64,000 nucleotides of DNA, from the NCBI GenBank assembly GCA_022494885.1, contig JAGVSM010001199.1, positions 21,325-85,324 of the forward strand. The letters run 5' to 3'. The position numbers were made by a program, and so were the translations under genes. The notes beneath the pieces were generated by a model. It made no database searches, was not told the DNA's origin, and saw nothing but the letters and a program-made list of their open reading frames with translations. This stretch comes from Micrasema longulum. Lineage: Eukaryota > Arthropoda > Insecta > Trichoptera > Brachycentridae. Positions 21,731 through 53,999 of this stretch are shown one piece after another (positions within the stretch are counted from its first letter, which is position 1; each line of letters opens with the position of its first letter).

Positions 21731-22630
21731 TAGAAATTCATCATCATCATTCCCTTTCCACACCTAATGGAGCATAAGGCACTGTATTGGTACACCAATC
21801 GCAGCGTATCTTGATCTTTTTTTGTTACATGAAGGTAAGATGATCAGTTCTCTTTTGTTATATGAAGGTAAAGATCAGAATCATTCACAAAGATGGAGAA
21901 TGCATAGCGGATGTGAACCATAGAATAGGTGTGGGATGAATGAAATTCAGATCGGTAACGGGAATCTTGTGTGACCCAAAAATACCTTAAATAATAAATA
22001 AAGCTAAAAGTAAAGATATACCAGACTATTGTTAGATCCAAATGCTGGACTACGTACGACTCGTACTCCGGGCAACTTGAAACAACAGAAATGGGAATGC
22101 TCAGTTGGTCGGCAGGGGTATCATTAAAAGATAGAACTAAGAGTTCACGCATTCGTGGTAGCCTGGGTGTCACTGACAAAAACAGTAGGCTGGAAGAGAC
22201 AGCAGAGATGGTACGGGCACATAAGACGGAGACCACCAGACCATACAATAAATACGGCAATGTCTATGGATTGTCCACGACAGTAATCTAGAGGAAGACC
22301 AAAGAACTTCTGGATAGCTCAATGTTCCAAATCCTGCATAGAAACGGCCTATTCATCTGAAAGTGACACCCAGAACCGAAGATCATACCACCTAAGAACG
22401 AGAGCCGACTCCAACAGCCTACCCAGGCAATGAGTTGCGACAGTGCCAAGAAGAAGAAGGTAAGATGACCAGTCTTACGATTCAGGTGCCAGTCCAAGGA
22501 ATATGAAATATTCTAGTGTAAAAACATATTTTTTGAATAAATACATATTTCATGTCAACCATATCGGGAATCGAACCGGAGACCTCTCGCATGGTAGGCA
22601 AACGCGCTGACCACTACATCACGAGGCCGA
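21731..22630 (-). mobile_element. Composite SINE split by a retrotransposon tail
   Basis: The tRNA-like head lies at 22555-22630 (-), with B box GGTTCGATTCCCG and GTAGTGGTCAGCGCGTTTGC. The body resumes at 22455-22500 and the tail lies at 21731-21850 (GGCACTGTATTGGTACACCA). The same tail is at 61770-61880, where it is continuous with its body. Between the two halves, 21850-22454 on the plus strand ends with SSESDTQNRRSYHLRTRADS followed by an AAGAAGAAG run, like the 3' end of an RTE-type element. The duplicated GAAGGTAAGATGA at both junctions may be the target-site duplication. Confidence 0.55.
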
Positions 22631-22639
22631 CAGTTAGCA

Positions 22640-24015
22640 TGCATAAAAACCCACTAAAAATACTTGTCAAGTACTGAATTTATATTTTTTATACTTGCAA
22701 CTCGTATAAGACTGTAAATATCTCGATCCTACCTACATCTTTCCTAATTCAAATTGTTGTTATCTTACCGTCCTGTGAACAAGTCACATTGAGTCAAGTG
22801 TTACTCTGATGAGTCTTTATCATATACCTGCATCTGTATACTTCTGACAAAGTGAACCTGGTGTTCCATAAAAAGCCTAAAACATACATCTCATCAACAT
22901 CTACACGATGTATCCATGCAATAGTAAAAGTGAAGTGCTTCATAAAAGAAACAAACAGAAGAATTTAAAAGTGAGTAAATATTTCTATAAAGTCCACAAC
23001 ATTCCTTCTCTTATCAGTGTATATCTGTTATGTTTTCTGTTGAAAAACCATCAATTCCATTTCCCAAATATTTTTTTTCAAAATCACATCTATTAAAACA
23101 AGTTAAAGGAACTATGATGGTTTCATGAGTATGCGTCATGTCCAAAATATGAATAAAGAAGACTGAAAAATACTTTTGTTGAGTTGAACATTGAAACTGA
23201 TTTTTCTCAGCATAGACAATAATGTATTTAAAGGCCGACAGTAAATCAGTATACCGACAAAATACAGATAATTTTTATGGCGGGACTAGGTTTCATTTTT
23301 CTGGTAGCATATTGTAAATCTCAATTCACTCCCTGTGCATTCTCAATTATTAAGATTAGGAATCTGTACCTATACATATTATTTGTATTCAATATCCTGC
23401 ATTCTTCTACCAGTAAGAAAGCTTTGTTCGAAGCACCAGTATAACATGTAATTATAATTGGTAACTAGTAAGTACAGAGTCAAGCAAAGGTCAAATCGTG
23501 TGATTATGTTTATAATCAAGAAAATGAATTACTTTATTATATTTACATTATCTACAGAAAAAATACTGCCATGACATTGTAGGTACCTACATTTTAAACA
23601 AAATATTTGTCGGAAACACTAGTAAGAAAATTATTTAAGAGATCTGTTTTATGATTTCAGAATCACAATAAGATAAGTTTCAGTAAATTCTAAATAATCC
23701 ATCTAAAAGTTTATGAAAAAAAATATTTGAAAATAAATTCGTAAAACAGTAGGTTTTGGTAAATTATTTCTTATACATATACCCGACAGTGATTTCATAC
23801 ATTCTATGCATTTATTTTCTCAAACTAAAATTTTTTCTAACATAATTTTTTTAATACAATTTTTCAAAAACTAATATTAATAATAAAATATAAAAAATAA
23901 AAAAAATAGTTATGTAAACATGTTAGTTCTTCGAAAAATACAAAGTAATAATTTGTGATAGGAATTGACTTTTCTATAAGCAATGTATCTGAGGATCAAA
24001 CATTATTCAACATAG
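22640..24015. other. AT-rich DNA, no gene found
   Basis: No exon, RNA gene or recognised repeat. Many short frames are chance. Confidence 0.4.
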
Positions 24016-24017
24016 AA

Positions 24018-24146
24018 ACAATAACATCAACAAATTACAACAGAGATGGAGAACAAAAGTAAAGGCGTTTACAGGGCTTATGACCTACTTCCATATTTCC
24101 TTCTTTAAAATGTTCTCCATCCGTTGTTATTTATTAATCTTAATAA
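24018..24146. mobile_element. MITE family G, compact copy
   Basis: TACAACAGAGATGGAGAACA at the left mirrors TGTTCTCCATCCGTTGTTAT at the right. The larger relative is at 44520-44845; its inner ACAGGGCTTATGACCT matches the reverse of that copy's CAGGTCATAGGCCCTGTAG. Confidence 0.65.
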
Positions 24147-24149
24147 CTC

Positions 24150-26260
24150 CCAAAGGTGAAATCCAGTCTTTTGTCTGCAAGCATTTGGACAAACTCAAAA
24201 TATTGTAATAGAAACCATACTTGATAATATGGGGTTCTGAATGAACACATCTATTTTTATAACTTATATCAGGTAGTTTTTTTAAATTGCATAGTAAAAA
24301 CAATCACAACTAATCTGTACAATAATGTCATCCAGTGAAATTTGGTTAACAAAAATAGAGTTAAATTTTTATTAAACACAAAATGATGCAAAAATAGAAA
24401 AGATAAAATATAATTTCAAACAGCTAAAACAAACAAGAGGAAAAATCATCTCATTTATTGAGGTTTAACAGGGATCAGATTTTCCAATTTAAAAAGCGGA
24501 AAACATAAAATTTAGGGACATTAAAACAATGTTATATGTATATAAATTATGTAAATATTATTTGCAGTATTGTTTATTTTATGAAAATGAATACATTTAT
24601 ACTTATTTTTAAGTAATATCACTGTGTTACGGTCGATGAATAATGCATATCGAATAGCATCACACAAGGCTAACTAACGATAACGCAAACCAAACCTAAA
24701 TAAAAACAAAATACACGGGACCGCTTGCCAGGAACAGCATAGTGTTCTAGTAACTGGCATGCGCTCAAGCGCTCAACCTGTGTATAATTTGGAAACTAAA
24801 AAGTAGATAGGCCAAACAGGAAAACAAAATTAAGTGCACAAGTCATTTAACAGTAACAAACAAACCACCACCAACAAAGATACCTAAACCATAACTTTAA
24901 TAAGATCTTTTCAAATTTGAAAAAGGTTATTATAGAATTGTGTTTTTTTTTATTTTAAAAACTAGTTTTAGTTTAGATGCTATTATGACACTCAATCAGA
25001 ATTCCATATGAGTAAATTAATTACAAATACTGAAAAGACCCTACAATATGAACGGGGGAAGGTGTTAGTATTAGCAAACAACTGCTTTTTAATTTTTTTT
25101 AACATATATGTGATGAAAATCATACATTCACATTTCAATTATTGGTTAAGTTATAAATATCTCACATTAACAAACATATTCTATGGTTCATGTAAAATAC
25201 TATCAAACATATTAGGAAAGCAATTACCATATGGCTCAGAGTTATAGGATCGATAACTATATGTACGTATTTTTATAATTATAATTGCAGTAGCTCATAT
25301 ATTATGTATTGTATATATACAAAATACATACACTAAATTTATTTCACAGAAATTGTAATTTAACGTTGAGCAAATCATAATTAAAATTAATGTGGCTTTG
25401 AAATTAGACTAACATACTAGTGAAAAGAATTTTATATACCAAATATCGCACATATAAAATCATTTTGATATTAACACTTAAAATCAAGGTTCAAATCTTC
25501 TACTTAAATCAGTTATTTCGAGTCATTTTTGATATTTTGCTATAAATTTGAAGAAAAACTACAAAAATCGACATCTGACTTAATGCATAAGCTGAAAATC
25601 ATCTCATAAGTGGTTGCTGTTTTTAACTTTTAGGTAGCATTTCAATTTCATAATATTATAGATCGATTTAAATTGACGAAAATACTTTTCACATCCTGAG
25701 CGATATAGTGTTATAATCACAATGCAGAAAAGATAGAAGTTTACAAAGCCAAGTACGAATCTCTCATACAAAGAGATACATAGACATAATATATTAAATA
25801 TGTACTATACCAGTCTAACATAGAGTTAAGAGAGAACTAAAATTGAAGGACTAAGTGTAGAAGTTGCGTTGATAAAATATTTCAAAGTATTAAAATGTAA
25901 ATTTGCAAAACCATAGTACAACAAATGTTTCTTACTTAAATTGTTAAGGTTTTGTTTAAATTAAGTCAATTTTTGAAATTAAAATATAATGACAAAGACA
26001 ACCTTCGCGTTTATAGTGAACAATTTTAAAAACACCCGAGAAAACCCTACTCTAAGAATAATTTGTATGTACCCTTTACAAATCTACCAGACAAATTATC
26101 AAAATGTGATGTGTTCTAACTGTGTAAGCATACTGTTACTCTTACGCAAATTCTCTCAAGTTAGACTGGTTAATGGTTGATTCTTGTTGTATCAGGGTCA
26201 AACTTAGAAAATATAAATAAAAACAAAACATCAGTATCAAACTGTTAAATTCAATGTTCA
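24150..26260. other. AT-rich DNA, no gene found
   Basis: No recognised gene, RNA or repeat. Frames such as 25008-25247 have no recognisable similarity. Confidence 0.4.
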
Positions 26261-26265
26261 AATGT

Positions 26266-26328
26266 ATTATTGCAAACACAGCTTGTTCCAATATACTTGT
26301 ATTGGAACAAGCCGTGTTTGCAAATAAT
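26266..26328. repeat. Near-perfect 30-bp-arm palindrome
   Basis: ATTATTGCAAACACAGCTTG on the left mirrors CAAGCCGTGTTTGCAAATAA on the right, with GTTCCAATATAC / GTATTGGAAC between and a 2-base centre. Only a few mismatches. Confidence 0.9.
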
Positions 26329-26534
26329 ACCCTCATTTACACTAACATAAAAAAAAATATATGGAAGTTTCAACAATAATTTGTTAATACATACTTCTTT
26401 TGTTTGATTCAAAGTTGAAATATATGAATTTGATAAAAATTAATATCGTTCCGCTTTCCACAACAGTGGTGCATGATAATAATAATACCTAAGAATTTAT
26501 TTTTAATAAAATCACGAAAGTTCATTTTAAATAA

Positions 26535-27168
26535 TTCCTGGGATCCGATTACGATGGGAAGTTAACAGAGTTATATTTCATGAGAAAGTTCAGTGCTACG
26601 AAAAATTTCATGTAAAAAATGTTTTCTTATCCGCGGTAAAAATTAGAGCATTAAAATGTACTATGAAGTTTCTTAAAAATGTATGAAAAAATAATAAAAA
26701 TGAACTACTTTGAACGACATCACTAAGTAGTTCCTTCTTTCAAATCAACCAATGATCGCGTTGTAATAGATTTCCAGTTTACGGGAAGCAAATTCACCTA
26801 CCGGCAGAACTCACCGAAAAAAACTTATGACATCACACGTGGAGTAATTTCAAAATTACAAAACTTAAAAAAATATAGCGCTGATAATACAGATGCATTA
26901 AAATATTTAAAAATACATTTTGGCTAATTTTGATAGTCTATAAACAAATACTGAAAATATTTTTTATTAAAACCACTGGACTTTCTCCTTATCTATAAAA
27001 TAAAATAGAATTTTCCGTATTAAAATTTATATATTTCTATAACTTTTTTAAGTGTCTTCGCCAGTAACCTGAACATGTTAAAAATAAAAAATCATAATAT
27101 ACATTTACACAATTTTGTACAGAAAATTATATTTGACTTTATAAATAGTTGAAGATAACTTTGTTACT
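26535..27168. mobile_element. MITE family E copy interrupted by family D
   Basis: The left end GATTACGATGGGAAGTTAAC (about 26546-26567) and the right end GTTGAAGATAACTTTGTTAC (about 27149-27168) match the ends of the intact family E copy at 49615-49850. Family D copy 2 lies between. Confidence 0.55.
26600..26990 (+). mobile_element. Non-autonomous element, family D, copy 2
   Basis: Aligned by eye with 17998-18425: GTAAAAATTAGAGCATTAAA, ATCAACCAATGATCG, ACCGGCAGAACTC, ATGACATCACACGTGGAGTA, AGCGCTGATAATAC. Confidence 0.7.
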
Positions 27169-27308
27169 TTTCTAAACCAAATAAAATAAATAAATTAGAG
27201 CAATAAACATCTACCCCTGCTACATCAAGAGTCAACCAGTGTAAGTATTACTAGTATGGCGGTAAGAGACAATCACAGCACACAAGCGGCGAACACAGCC
27301 ATCACTCG

Positions 27309-47002
<19,694 letters not shown>

Positions 47003-47165
47003 CTGTCTAGTCAATTATAAATACATGGACATATTGAATCTTACAATTTTATACAAAAATTAAAAGCAAAGATTAACAAAAATAAATAAATATATAAAAA
47101 AAATAGCACTATACTATGAAGAGAGGAGAGGGGATGGGAAGGAAAGAAGAAGGATAAAGGAACAA

Positions 47166-47440
47166 TTTAAATATTTAGATAGTGACATTTCAATCTTGAC
47201 TTAAATGTAAATAAAGAAGGGGCGTCTCTAATATTAGTGGGTGGATTATTCCACAATCGAGCGGCTACTATTGTGAAAGAGGAGCCAAGAAAATTAGAGC
47301 GATGACAGGGTATTAAAAGGGTTCTCTCGTTACTAGAACAAAGAGATAGTCCGTGTTGCGAAAGAGGTTGGATGAGCTCTTCATTACCTTCTCTACAAGT
47401 ACAAACTAATACTGAAAGCAAACACCAAAAGTTTAAACCA
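47166..47440 (-). mobile_element. Non-LTR reverse transcriptase C-terminal end
   Basis: The minus strand encodes PCHRSNFLGSSFTIVAARLW then NNPPTNIRDAPSLFTFKSRL and KCHYLNI before a stop. This is the RLWN.LP..IR...S...FK..L pattern that closes many non-LTR reverse transcriptase ORFs. Confidence 0.75.
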
Positions 47441-48118
47441 CTAATGAGGAAACCGATGCATTGAAATGGGAAATGACAGCACATAACTAAAATATTTACA
47501 AATTTTTTTAATATTTAAGCTTTAAACTATCCATAAATTTTCCTTGTTAGAAGTGTATATTAAATTCCGCTGTATATTTATACGTAACTCATAAAGTTCA
47601 TATTTAAGTATTTTGCCTAAGGCAATGCCATAACATGATACCTACTACCCACTAGAAGGTATATTGGCTCTATGGGAATTGTAACATGATAGGTTATTGC
47701 AATCGCCTGGGGCATATTTCATTGCACTAAATAGTGGATTTATATAATATTACAAAATATAATGTTCCCCCTGCTTGAATGTCATTCCAAATTAACTTAG
47801 AGAATTATGTGCAATTTTTTTAACTGATTTCAATATAATTGCGAAACAAATGATGTAAAAAAATAATGTCTTATTTTATTTCATTTAGCATTTTTTAAAA
47901 GTAATAATAGTATAATAAACTAAAAATAACTTTTCAAAGAAACATCGACTACTGTTTCGTGTCAAATGAGAGTGTAATACTCAACAAGCGGTTTATTATT
48001 TTCAGTAAGTAAATTGTTAGAAATTTTAAATTTTTAAAGAATAAGATATGACTGAAATAAAAGTGTGGTTTTTGAGTTATTTTAGTGTCTAAAAATATAA
48101 CTGCATGCATATTTACCT

Positions 48119-48171
48119 CTTCTAAGTTTTAATGTAACAGGATTCTTCGATAGCCGGAGACATTTTAATAC
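48119..48171 (-). other. Possible 5' exon of Efa6
   Basis: A strong acceptor (CTCTTTTTCTTTCAG) and a donor (AGAG/GTAAAT) bound a short segment containing ATGTCTCCGGCTATCG. The ATG frame stops after 13 codons. Another frame (LRLSKNPVTLKLRR) is open but out of phase with 46836-47002. It could be a 5' UTR exon. Confidence 0.3.
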
Positions 48172-48324
48172 TGAAAGAAAAAGAGAAATATACATTACAT
48201 TACTGAAACTATTAAATAGGTGCCGGAATCTACATTTATCAGCTGGTTAATCGATGTATTTTTAAGCACCATAACAGACCATGAAACAAAAAGCAGTATA
48301 AGAAAGGTTTGATAAAATAAAATA

Positions 48325-48425
48325 CAGTAATGTGGTCTTATGGGGAATCGAACTCGGAACTCCTATATTAGAAACCAGTGTCATGTCGTGTGCATTAAAT
48401 TTTTGGGGCTGTCAACAAAATGCGT
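48325..48425 (-). mobile_element. Weak SINE-like tRNA-derived remnant
   Basis: The plus strand has GGGGAATCGAACTCGGAACT, a reverse B box. An upstream TAAGCACCATAACAGACCAT resembles the family 2 body. Highly decayed. Confidence 0.4.
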
Positions 48426-48664
48426 TCATATTACAATACATAATAAAGTTATATATTGCAATAAAGTTTGAAGTTTTATGACACAATTAAGCGAATACAA
48501 GTGAATTGTTTTTTTTTTTCAGAAAACTCATGTCATTAATTTGGCTAAAATACACAATTCTACAAACTAAACCAAAAAATATCACGCGACGAATGCGTGT
48601 CAAATCCAAAATATGTAAACATAAAAAACCAGATCACATCGTAAACGGTCAAAGGTAAATATGT

Positions 48665-49390
48665 AAATAGTGTTGGGCAAACATTCTGCTGAATGAAACT
48701 CATTCACTAAAATTATAAATCGCTTCACGGCCGCGACACATCGCACGGCGCGTCACTGCTTATTACTTACTACACGCGAGGTGACGAAACTATCGGCTAG
48801 TGATGCGCATAACCGGTTATGATAATCGAATGATTTATTATTTTCATTCATATTTTTTAAAAATTTAATTTTGTTTATTAAGAAAAACAACAGCAATACA
48901 AAAAAATATACACAACATTATAAAAAAAAACATAAAATAAAGCCAAATCAGTTTTCCACATAAATACAATTATAAAAATCCAGTTCAGTTAAATATAATT
49001 CATAGAAGTGCATGTGTGCGAGTTTTTTTTTGTGTAAAAAAGTGGAGTGTGGTTTTGGTAGGTATGTGAATATGTTTGTGATTGTATATGGGTGTGATGG
49101 TAGGTTTAGGGACAGGGTAAGTGTGTATTTGATATGAGTGAATAGAAACAATTTAAATTTATAATGTAAAAATATTTTTTTATATTTATAACGAAACATA
49201 ATTTTTTTCAAATAATAGTTTTTTAATTTTGGTTTTAAAAGTGAGTAAACCGTATATTTATAACTTCATAGGGTCATAACCGTTAATCGTATAAGTAATT
49301 GATTATGGAATTAGAGTACATATAATACAAACGAACGTCTCCTAGATCTGGTCTTTTTTGATAACCAACTAGATAGTTGAGCGGGCCGCA
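48665..49390. other. Transposon-like edge and AT-rich DNA
   Basis: 48668 starts AGTGTTGGGCAAACATTC, typical of hAT-type termini. Short GC-rich stretches follow (GCGACACATCGCACGGCGCG). Similar CGGTTATGATAATCG text recurs in inverted form at 50530-50760. No ORF. Confidence 0.3.
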
Positions 49391-49943
49391 TTCTCGTAAC
49401 TACCCGACGCGTTATCAATTCGGGATGCTTCGGTATCACTTGGAAATATGTCTTCCGTTCGAGATGTTTCGGAATCACTCGAGAGCTTCTTATTAATTAG
49501 CACTGTTCAATTTCGTAACACCACAAAATCGCCCCTGAGTAGCCCGTCGTCAACCAACGTAAAAAAAATTTTCGGCGTAGTTTTTCAGTTATTACAGGGG
49601 CAGATAACGCGTCAGGGCCCCGATTAGAATGGGAAGTTAACATTTATATTCAGTTTTATCTACAATGTAAAAATAAGTTTTATGTATGAAATGCATAATT
49701 TTTTATCTTCTAAACATGTTCAATTATAGGTTATCGACGAAGATACTTTAAATGTTCATGCAAATATACTCATTTTCGTACACACATGTAGATTTTTCTT
49801 TATACACAGTCGAAGATAACTTTGTTAACTTCCCATTTTAATAGGGGCCCAGGTATCTCTATCCGACACGTATGCTGTTTACAAAGCCACTTTGGGTGGA
49901 TTCAGAAACATTCCGAATAGATAGCGCGTCGGGTATTTACGAA
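49391..49943. repeat. Foldback element with a nested MITE
   Basis: 49391-49440 (CTACCCGACGCGTTATCAAT then TCGGGATG) is an inverted match to 49896-49943 (CCGAATAGATAGCGCGTCGG then GTATTTACGAA). Between the arms sits the family E MITE at 49615-49850. Confidence 0.6.
49615..49850. mobile_element. MITE family E, intact copy
   Basis: 236 bp with TIRs of about 27 bp: GGGCCCCGATTAGAATGGGA then AGTTAAC at the left, GTTAACTTCCCATTTTAATA then GGGGCCC at the right. Partial copies are at 26535-27168 and 55340-55512. Confidence 0.88.
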
Positions 49944-51349
49944 TTTTAAGTCAAGCCACTTCAATAATGTATTAAAACTCTTTAATAGTGGCATCGGAAA
50001 GGTTGAGGGGATCTGTTGGCATTATCCAACCACTAATGAAGTAAAGAATTGTCGATTATTTGTAAACATGAAACAAAATAGCTAAATATAGAGTGCATAG
50101 TAAATAATATAAAACTGTACTAAAAAGATGTATGCATGTTTATTAAATATAAAAGGTGAGTATGGAGATTGACTTTTTTATTATTTGATATTCATGTTAC
50201 ACTTGCTGAATTTTAGTGGGCCACTGTGCATAATCCACCACTTTAAGCTACTTTGTAGGTCAACGATGAGTCATATTTGCATTTTCCTAATACAATTCGT
50301 AGTTTTGCAATTGAGGATCATTCTCCAATTTCTTGCCTTAGGTTAATAAGACTTTTCTCGAAGAAGATAATAATATAAATAAAATCAATATGCTTTCCAT
50401 ACGTAAATGCCCTTTAAGAGTAAGTAAATAAATCAGTTTTAATGTAACGGGTTATTAAAAAATCCAAGATAATCTCGTACTCAAAAATAAAATTTATTAG
50501 GATGAATTGCCATTTTTATACATCTAGCGAAAATTAATCGGTTATGAAAAACCAATCGATTATAAAAATGAGCGGTTACGAAAAATAATTTAACAATAAA
50601 AATATGCAGGCAAGAAACAATATAAAACCCAACTCGAAAATTTTTGTCATGAAAAAAATTGAAAGGTTCTCAAAAGTGATTATAAAAATTCTCATGACTT
50701 TTCACTCTCTCATAACTGATTATTCCATAACCGACAATTGACCTTGGGTTAGATTTATTTATTTGTTCATTCGAAATTACACTCATTTAAATATTAATGA
50801 ACTTATCAAGGCTTTTTTAGGCTGTGCCCGTGTCAAGCCAAAAAAATCAACAATAAAAAATACATAGTAAAATTAATTAAATTAAATTATAATGACATGT
50901 GATGCAATTGAAAAACAATCCAGAAAAACAAAGTACACATAAAAAATAATAAAACTCCAAAGAAGACAATGTAAAAAATAATAATCAGATGATTAATTTA
51001 TCTATTTATATTGCATAATAACATGATTCTCTAGAGAAGCCATTAAGCACTATTGCATAGAACATACGCGTTCCAAATTTTTAGTTTGGTTTTAAGTTCA
51101 ACAACAAACGTGTAACGGTCGGTTTCAGTAGCGCTGGCAATTCTCGTAGCTAAAGATTAATAATCATAGAATAGTTTTTCTCCGTGTCGGCGACTCTATT
51201 AGGTTATTACTATATACCAATTTCGTAATATGTACGTACTATTATTGTTATGTCAAATATTTTTCAGGGATCGATTATTTTTCTTAAACAATATATTTTT
51301 GACAATTGGCAATAATCGCATATTTTATAAAAGGTTGCGAATTATTCGA

Positions 51350-51630
51350 TTGTTTTATCAATTGGCTTTGCGCTTCACTAACGGCGGGGATCGATGCCGA
51401 TGCCAAAGTCGGCGTCGAGGACACATAAATAATAATATAGTATTATGAATAGACCATGGACGACCATGACTGATATTTCCATCTTCCCCGCCCGCGAGGA
51501 GAAAGTAACGGGGACGAGAATAAGAGGAAAGGTCACGAGTCGGGGGGCGGTCACAGGTCACAGCCGAACTATTGCGAGTACCTTGCGATTACATTACAAC
51601 ACATTGTACCGAGTTGAGTACGGGTACTGA
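51350..51630. other. GC-rich island
   Basis: About 280 bp much richer in G, C and CpG than its surroundings (CGGCGGGGATCGATGCCGAT; CCCGCCCGCGAGGAGAAAGT). It could be a promoter region for Efa6 or another gene, or an old GC-rich repeat. No spliced ORF could be linked to it. Confidence 0.25.
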
Positions 51631-51848
51631 CTGCGCCACTCATTTTCACACGTTTAATTCACTTTGATGATAATGGGCGAGCAATGTGAGCATTCAACGA
51701 TATAACATCGTTACTCGTTGATAATGGAATGGCTTTCCTTCAATTAAAAACGTATAAAATCCAGGGCAATTATTTTAAACGTTCTAAATATCTACTAATT
51801 TAATACCAATAATGTCCATGCTTTTAACCCGTACTTCCATAAAGGAAT

Positions 51849-52487
51849 ATACAGGGTGTAACGGACGGTTAAATATGTGAATGAAATGCAATAATATAGT
51901 TAGGGCCCCGGTATCTGTAGGCTAAATGTTGGACCCACAATAAAGGATGAATAATCCACTTTCGGGTCTGACTTTAGCGATACCGGGGTACTATAGAGCA
52001 GGAATTTGTGTTACAGGCCCTAAAAAGGGCCTGAATCTAGACGTTTGACCCGTTATTGCCCTAACATGCATTTGTATAAAGACTAAGGACTGCCTTAAAA
52101 AAGGCATTTGTAATTGATGTGGCGCGTGCGGAATACAGTCCAAACTGTTACTTGTACAGTACACAGGGTGTTCTTTAAACCCTGTCACATCCGAAACCAC
52201 GATGCTCAGTATGGACAAAAAGACATATTAGCATATTAAAAAATACAAATGGTTGCTTACTTCTGCAGGGGAGAAGTGAGGGGAGCGCGACGCAGTTTCA
52301 GACTCCCCCCTTCCCCCCCCCTCGTTTTTCCCCTGCAGAAGTAAGCAACCATTTGCTTTTTTTGATAGTGTATTTTTTAAAATATTATTCGTTCTAAAAA
52401 AATATTTTAATGTGCCAATATGTCTTCTGGCTCATACTGATCATCGTGGTTTCGGATGTGACAGGGTTTAAAGAACACCCTGTATAT
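51849..52487. mobile_element. Nested foldback elements with ACAGGGTGT ends
   Basis: The inner element 52163-52483 has very long arms: ACAGGGTGTTCTTTAAACCC and CACATCCGAAACCACGATG at the left are mirrored at the right, and TGGTTGCTTACTTCTGCAGG is mirrored close to the centre. 51849 begins with another TATACAGGGTGT and 52487 closes with ACACCCTGTATATA, suggesting an outer element. 51903-51990 holds a further small palindrome (CCCCGGTATC / GATACCGGGG). Confidence 0.8.
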
Positions 52488-52740
52488 AATGTGATAAATA
52501 CAAAAATAAATTAATATTTATTCTTAAATAAAATAAAGGTATACGCGGTTAAATGGCGGACTTATTGCCACTAGCAATTTCTTACAGTCTGACCAAAACA
52601 AATAAAAAATAATAAATAAATAAAAAGTTGTGGAAATACAAACAGTAAACAAAATATATAAGTTGTGGTGTATATTGCTTAAGTTATTTACATTTAATAC
52701 ATTTTAATGAATTAAATTGCATCATACATATATTATAATC

Positions 52741-52860
52741 TCCGGCGGCCTCGGTGGTGTAGTGGTCAAGACGCTTGACTTACAAACGGAAGGTTCCAGG
52801 TTCGATTCACGGTGAGAACACATAAATTTCTGTATAAACAACATAAATTTCAAAAAATAC
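52741..52860 (+). mobile_element. tRNA-derived SINE, family 2
   Basis: Head GGCGGCCTCGGTGGTGTAGT then GGTCAAGACGCTTGACT with A box; B box GGTTCGATTC; then GGTGAGAACACATAAATT as in the body at 6655-6838, opposite strand. Confidence 0.78.
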
Positions 52861-52924
52861 ATTATAAAGAAATAAAATATAGAACAGTGTTTAGAAGTAT
52901 AGAGATCTGATATTTACTAAGTAA

Positions 52925-53135
52925 AAACCAAATGCCGCCTATATAACGCCTGCATAACACCTATTCTCCTCTACGGATGTGTGAATCGTGGCACCTCAGG
53001 CCGAAAATAGCAAAATTCCGAGTTTTGAGAATAGGCGTCTCAGAAGAATCTTGGGTGTGCGGTGGTTTGACTTAGTGAGGAATTATGTACTAAAAGAGCG
53101 GACGCAGCAAACGCAAGTGAAAACAAGCGTAAGGG
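52925..53135 (+). mobile_element. Decayed reverse transcriptase C-terminal fragment
   Basis: With frame corrections in reading only, the plus strand contains RLYNACITPILLYGC, then WHL, then RRLRRILGVRWFDLVRN. This is the YG(S/C)E.W ... R..LGI pattern of non-LTR elements. Several frameshifts. Confidence 0.65.
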
Positions 53136-53824
53136 AGGATGCCTCCTGAAAGCTTTTTTTTATTTTATTTATTTATTTTTTTAAATTTTTATTCCAGTAA
53201 AATTAAATTCCAAAAAAAAAAATCATTAAAATTCCAGTAAAAGCTTTAACCACGCTTTCCTATTTTACAAGGCATCAGGTTTTCGACGTCCAGTAGTTCA
53301 ATCACAAATAACGATCGACGTGCTTAAAAACATGCGAAGCATTTGAGCGATCACAACGAACAACACTAAACATGATTAAGTTATCGCAGTCATAAATCAA
53401 CGCGTGTGTAATCTCTAAGTCAACATCCGTGTCGGTTTGTTTTTTTGTTTTCCTCGTAAATAAACACAGTTACAAAAAAATCGGCGTTTACTATAAAAAA
53501 GAATACAATATATTGCATTTGCAAAATAGTAAGGAGTATCTAATACAAAACAGTGAAAATTAAATTACAATTACTATGGCGACTGCTTTTCTTGACATTT
53601 GGCTTGCCAACCGCCAGCTACAGTTTTGGAATATTTTCCATATTTACACCGGTGAAATTCAAATATGTGATTGCGCAGCAGGATTATACGTCGCGAAACG
53701 TAAATATTTTGACATTTAATATTAGGTGTTCACGGATGTTCCATTGTGATCGCGAATACGATAAACAACCATGGCGAGAAATTGTTTTTACGTCGCTTAT
53801 TAGCACGTCGATAGTTATTTGTGA

Positions 53825-53999
53825 TTGAGCTACTGGACATCCGCTGCTAACTATTCGTCGGCAGTTTATGTCAGAACTACGGGACGTGAACCTGACTTGG
53901 GAGGATGCACAGAAGCTGGCTGCCGATAGAGATGCATTTAACTTCAAGCATGGGGGAACGCGTCAATCACTCGCTACGGGGCGTAATATGATGGTGTAA
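53825..53999 (+). mobile_element. Retrotransposon 3' end of the same type as 3005-3145
   Basis: The plus strand reads GHPLLTIRRQFMSELRDVNL then TWEDAQKLAADRDAFNFKHG and ends RNMMV at a stop. Same family as the fragment following the 961-codon ORF. Confidence 0.6.

Noticed and set aside
21844..22260. 138-codon minus-strand ORF
   Set aside because: It lies in an inserted retroelement tail inside a SINE; the protein-like reading is on the other strand.
48948..49211. 87-codon minus-strand ORF
   Set aside because: Low-complexity AT-driven composition (Lys, Phe, Leu, His, Thr) with no motif.
52741..52815. A tRNA gene (plus strand)
   Set aside because: Same SINE head; no acceptor-stem pairing after the B box.
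53553..53828. 91-codon ORF with a possible signal-like start
   Set aside because: No family or splice signals; it runs up to a retrotransposon remnant.
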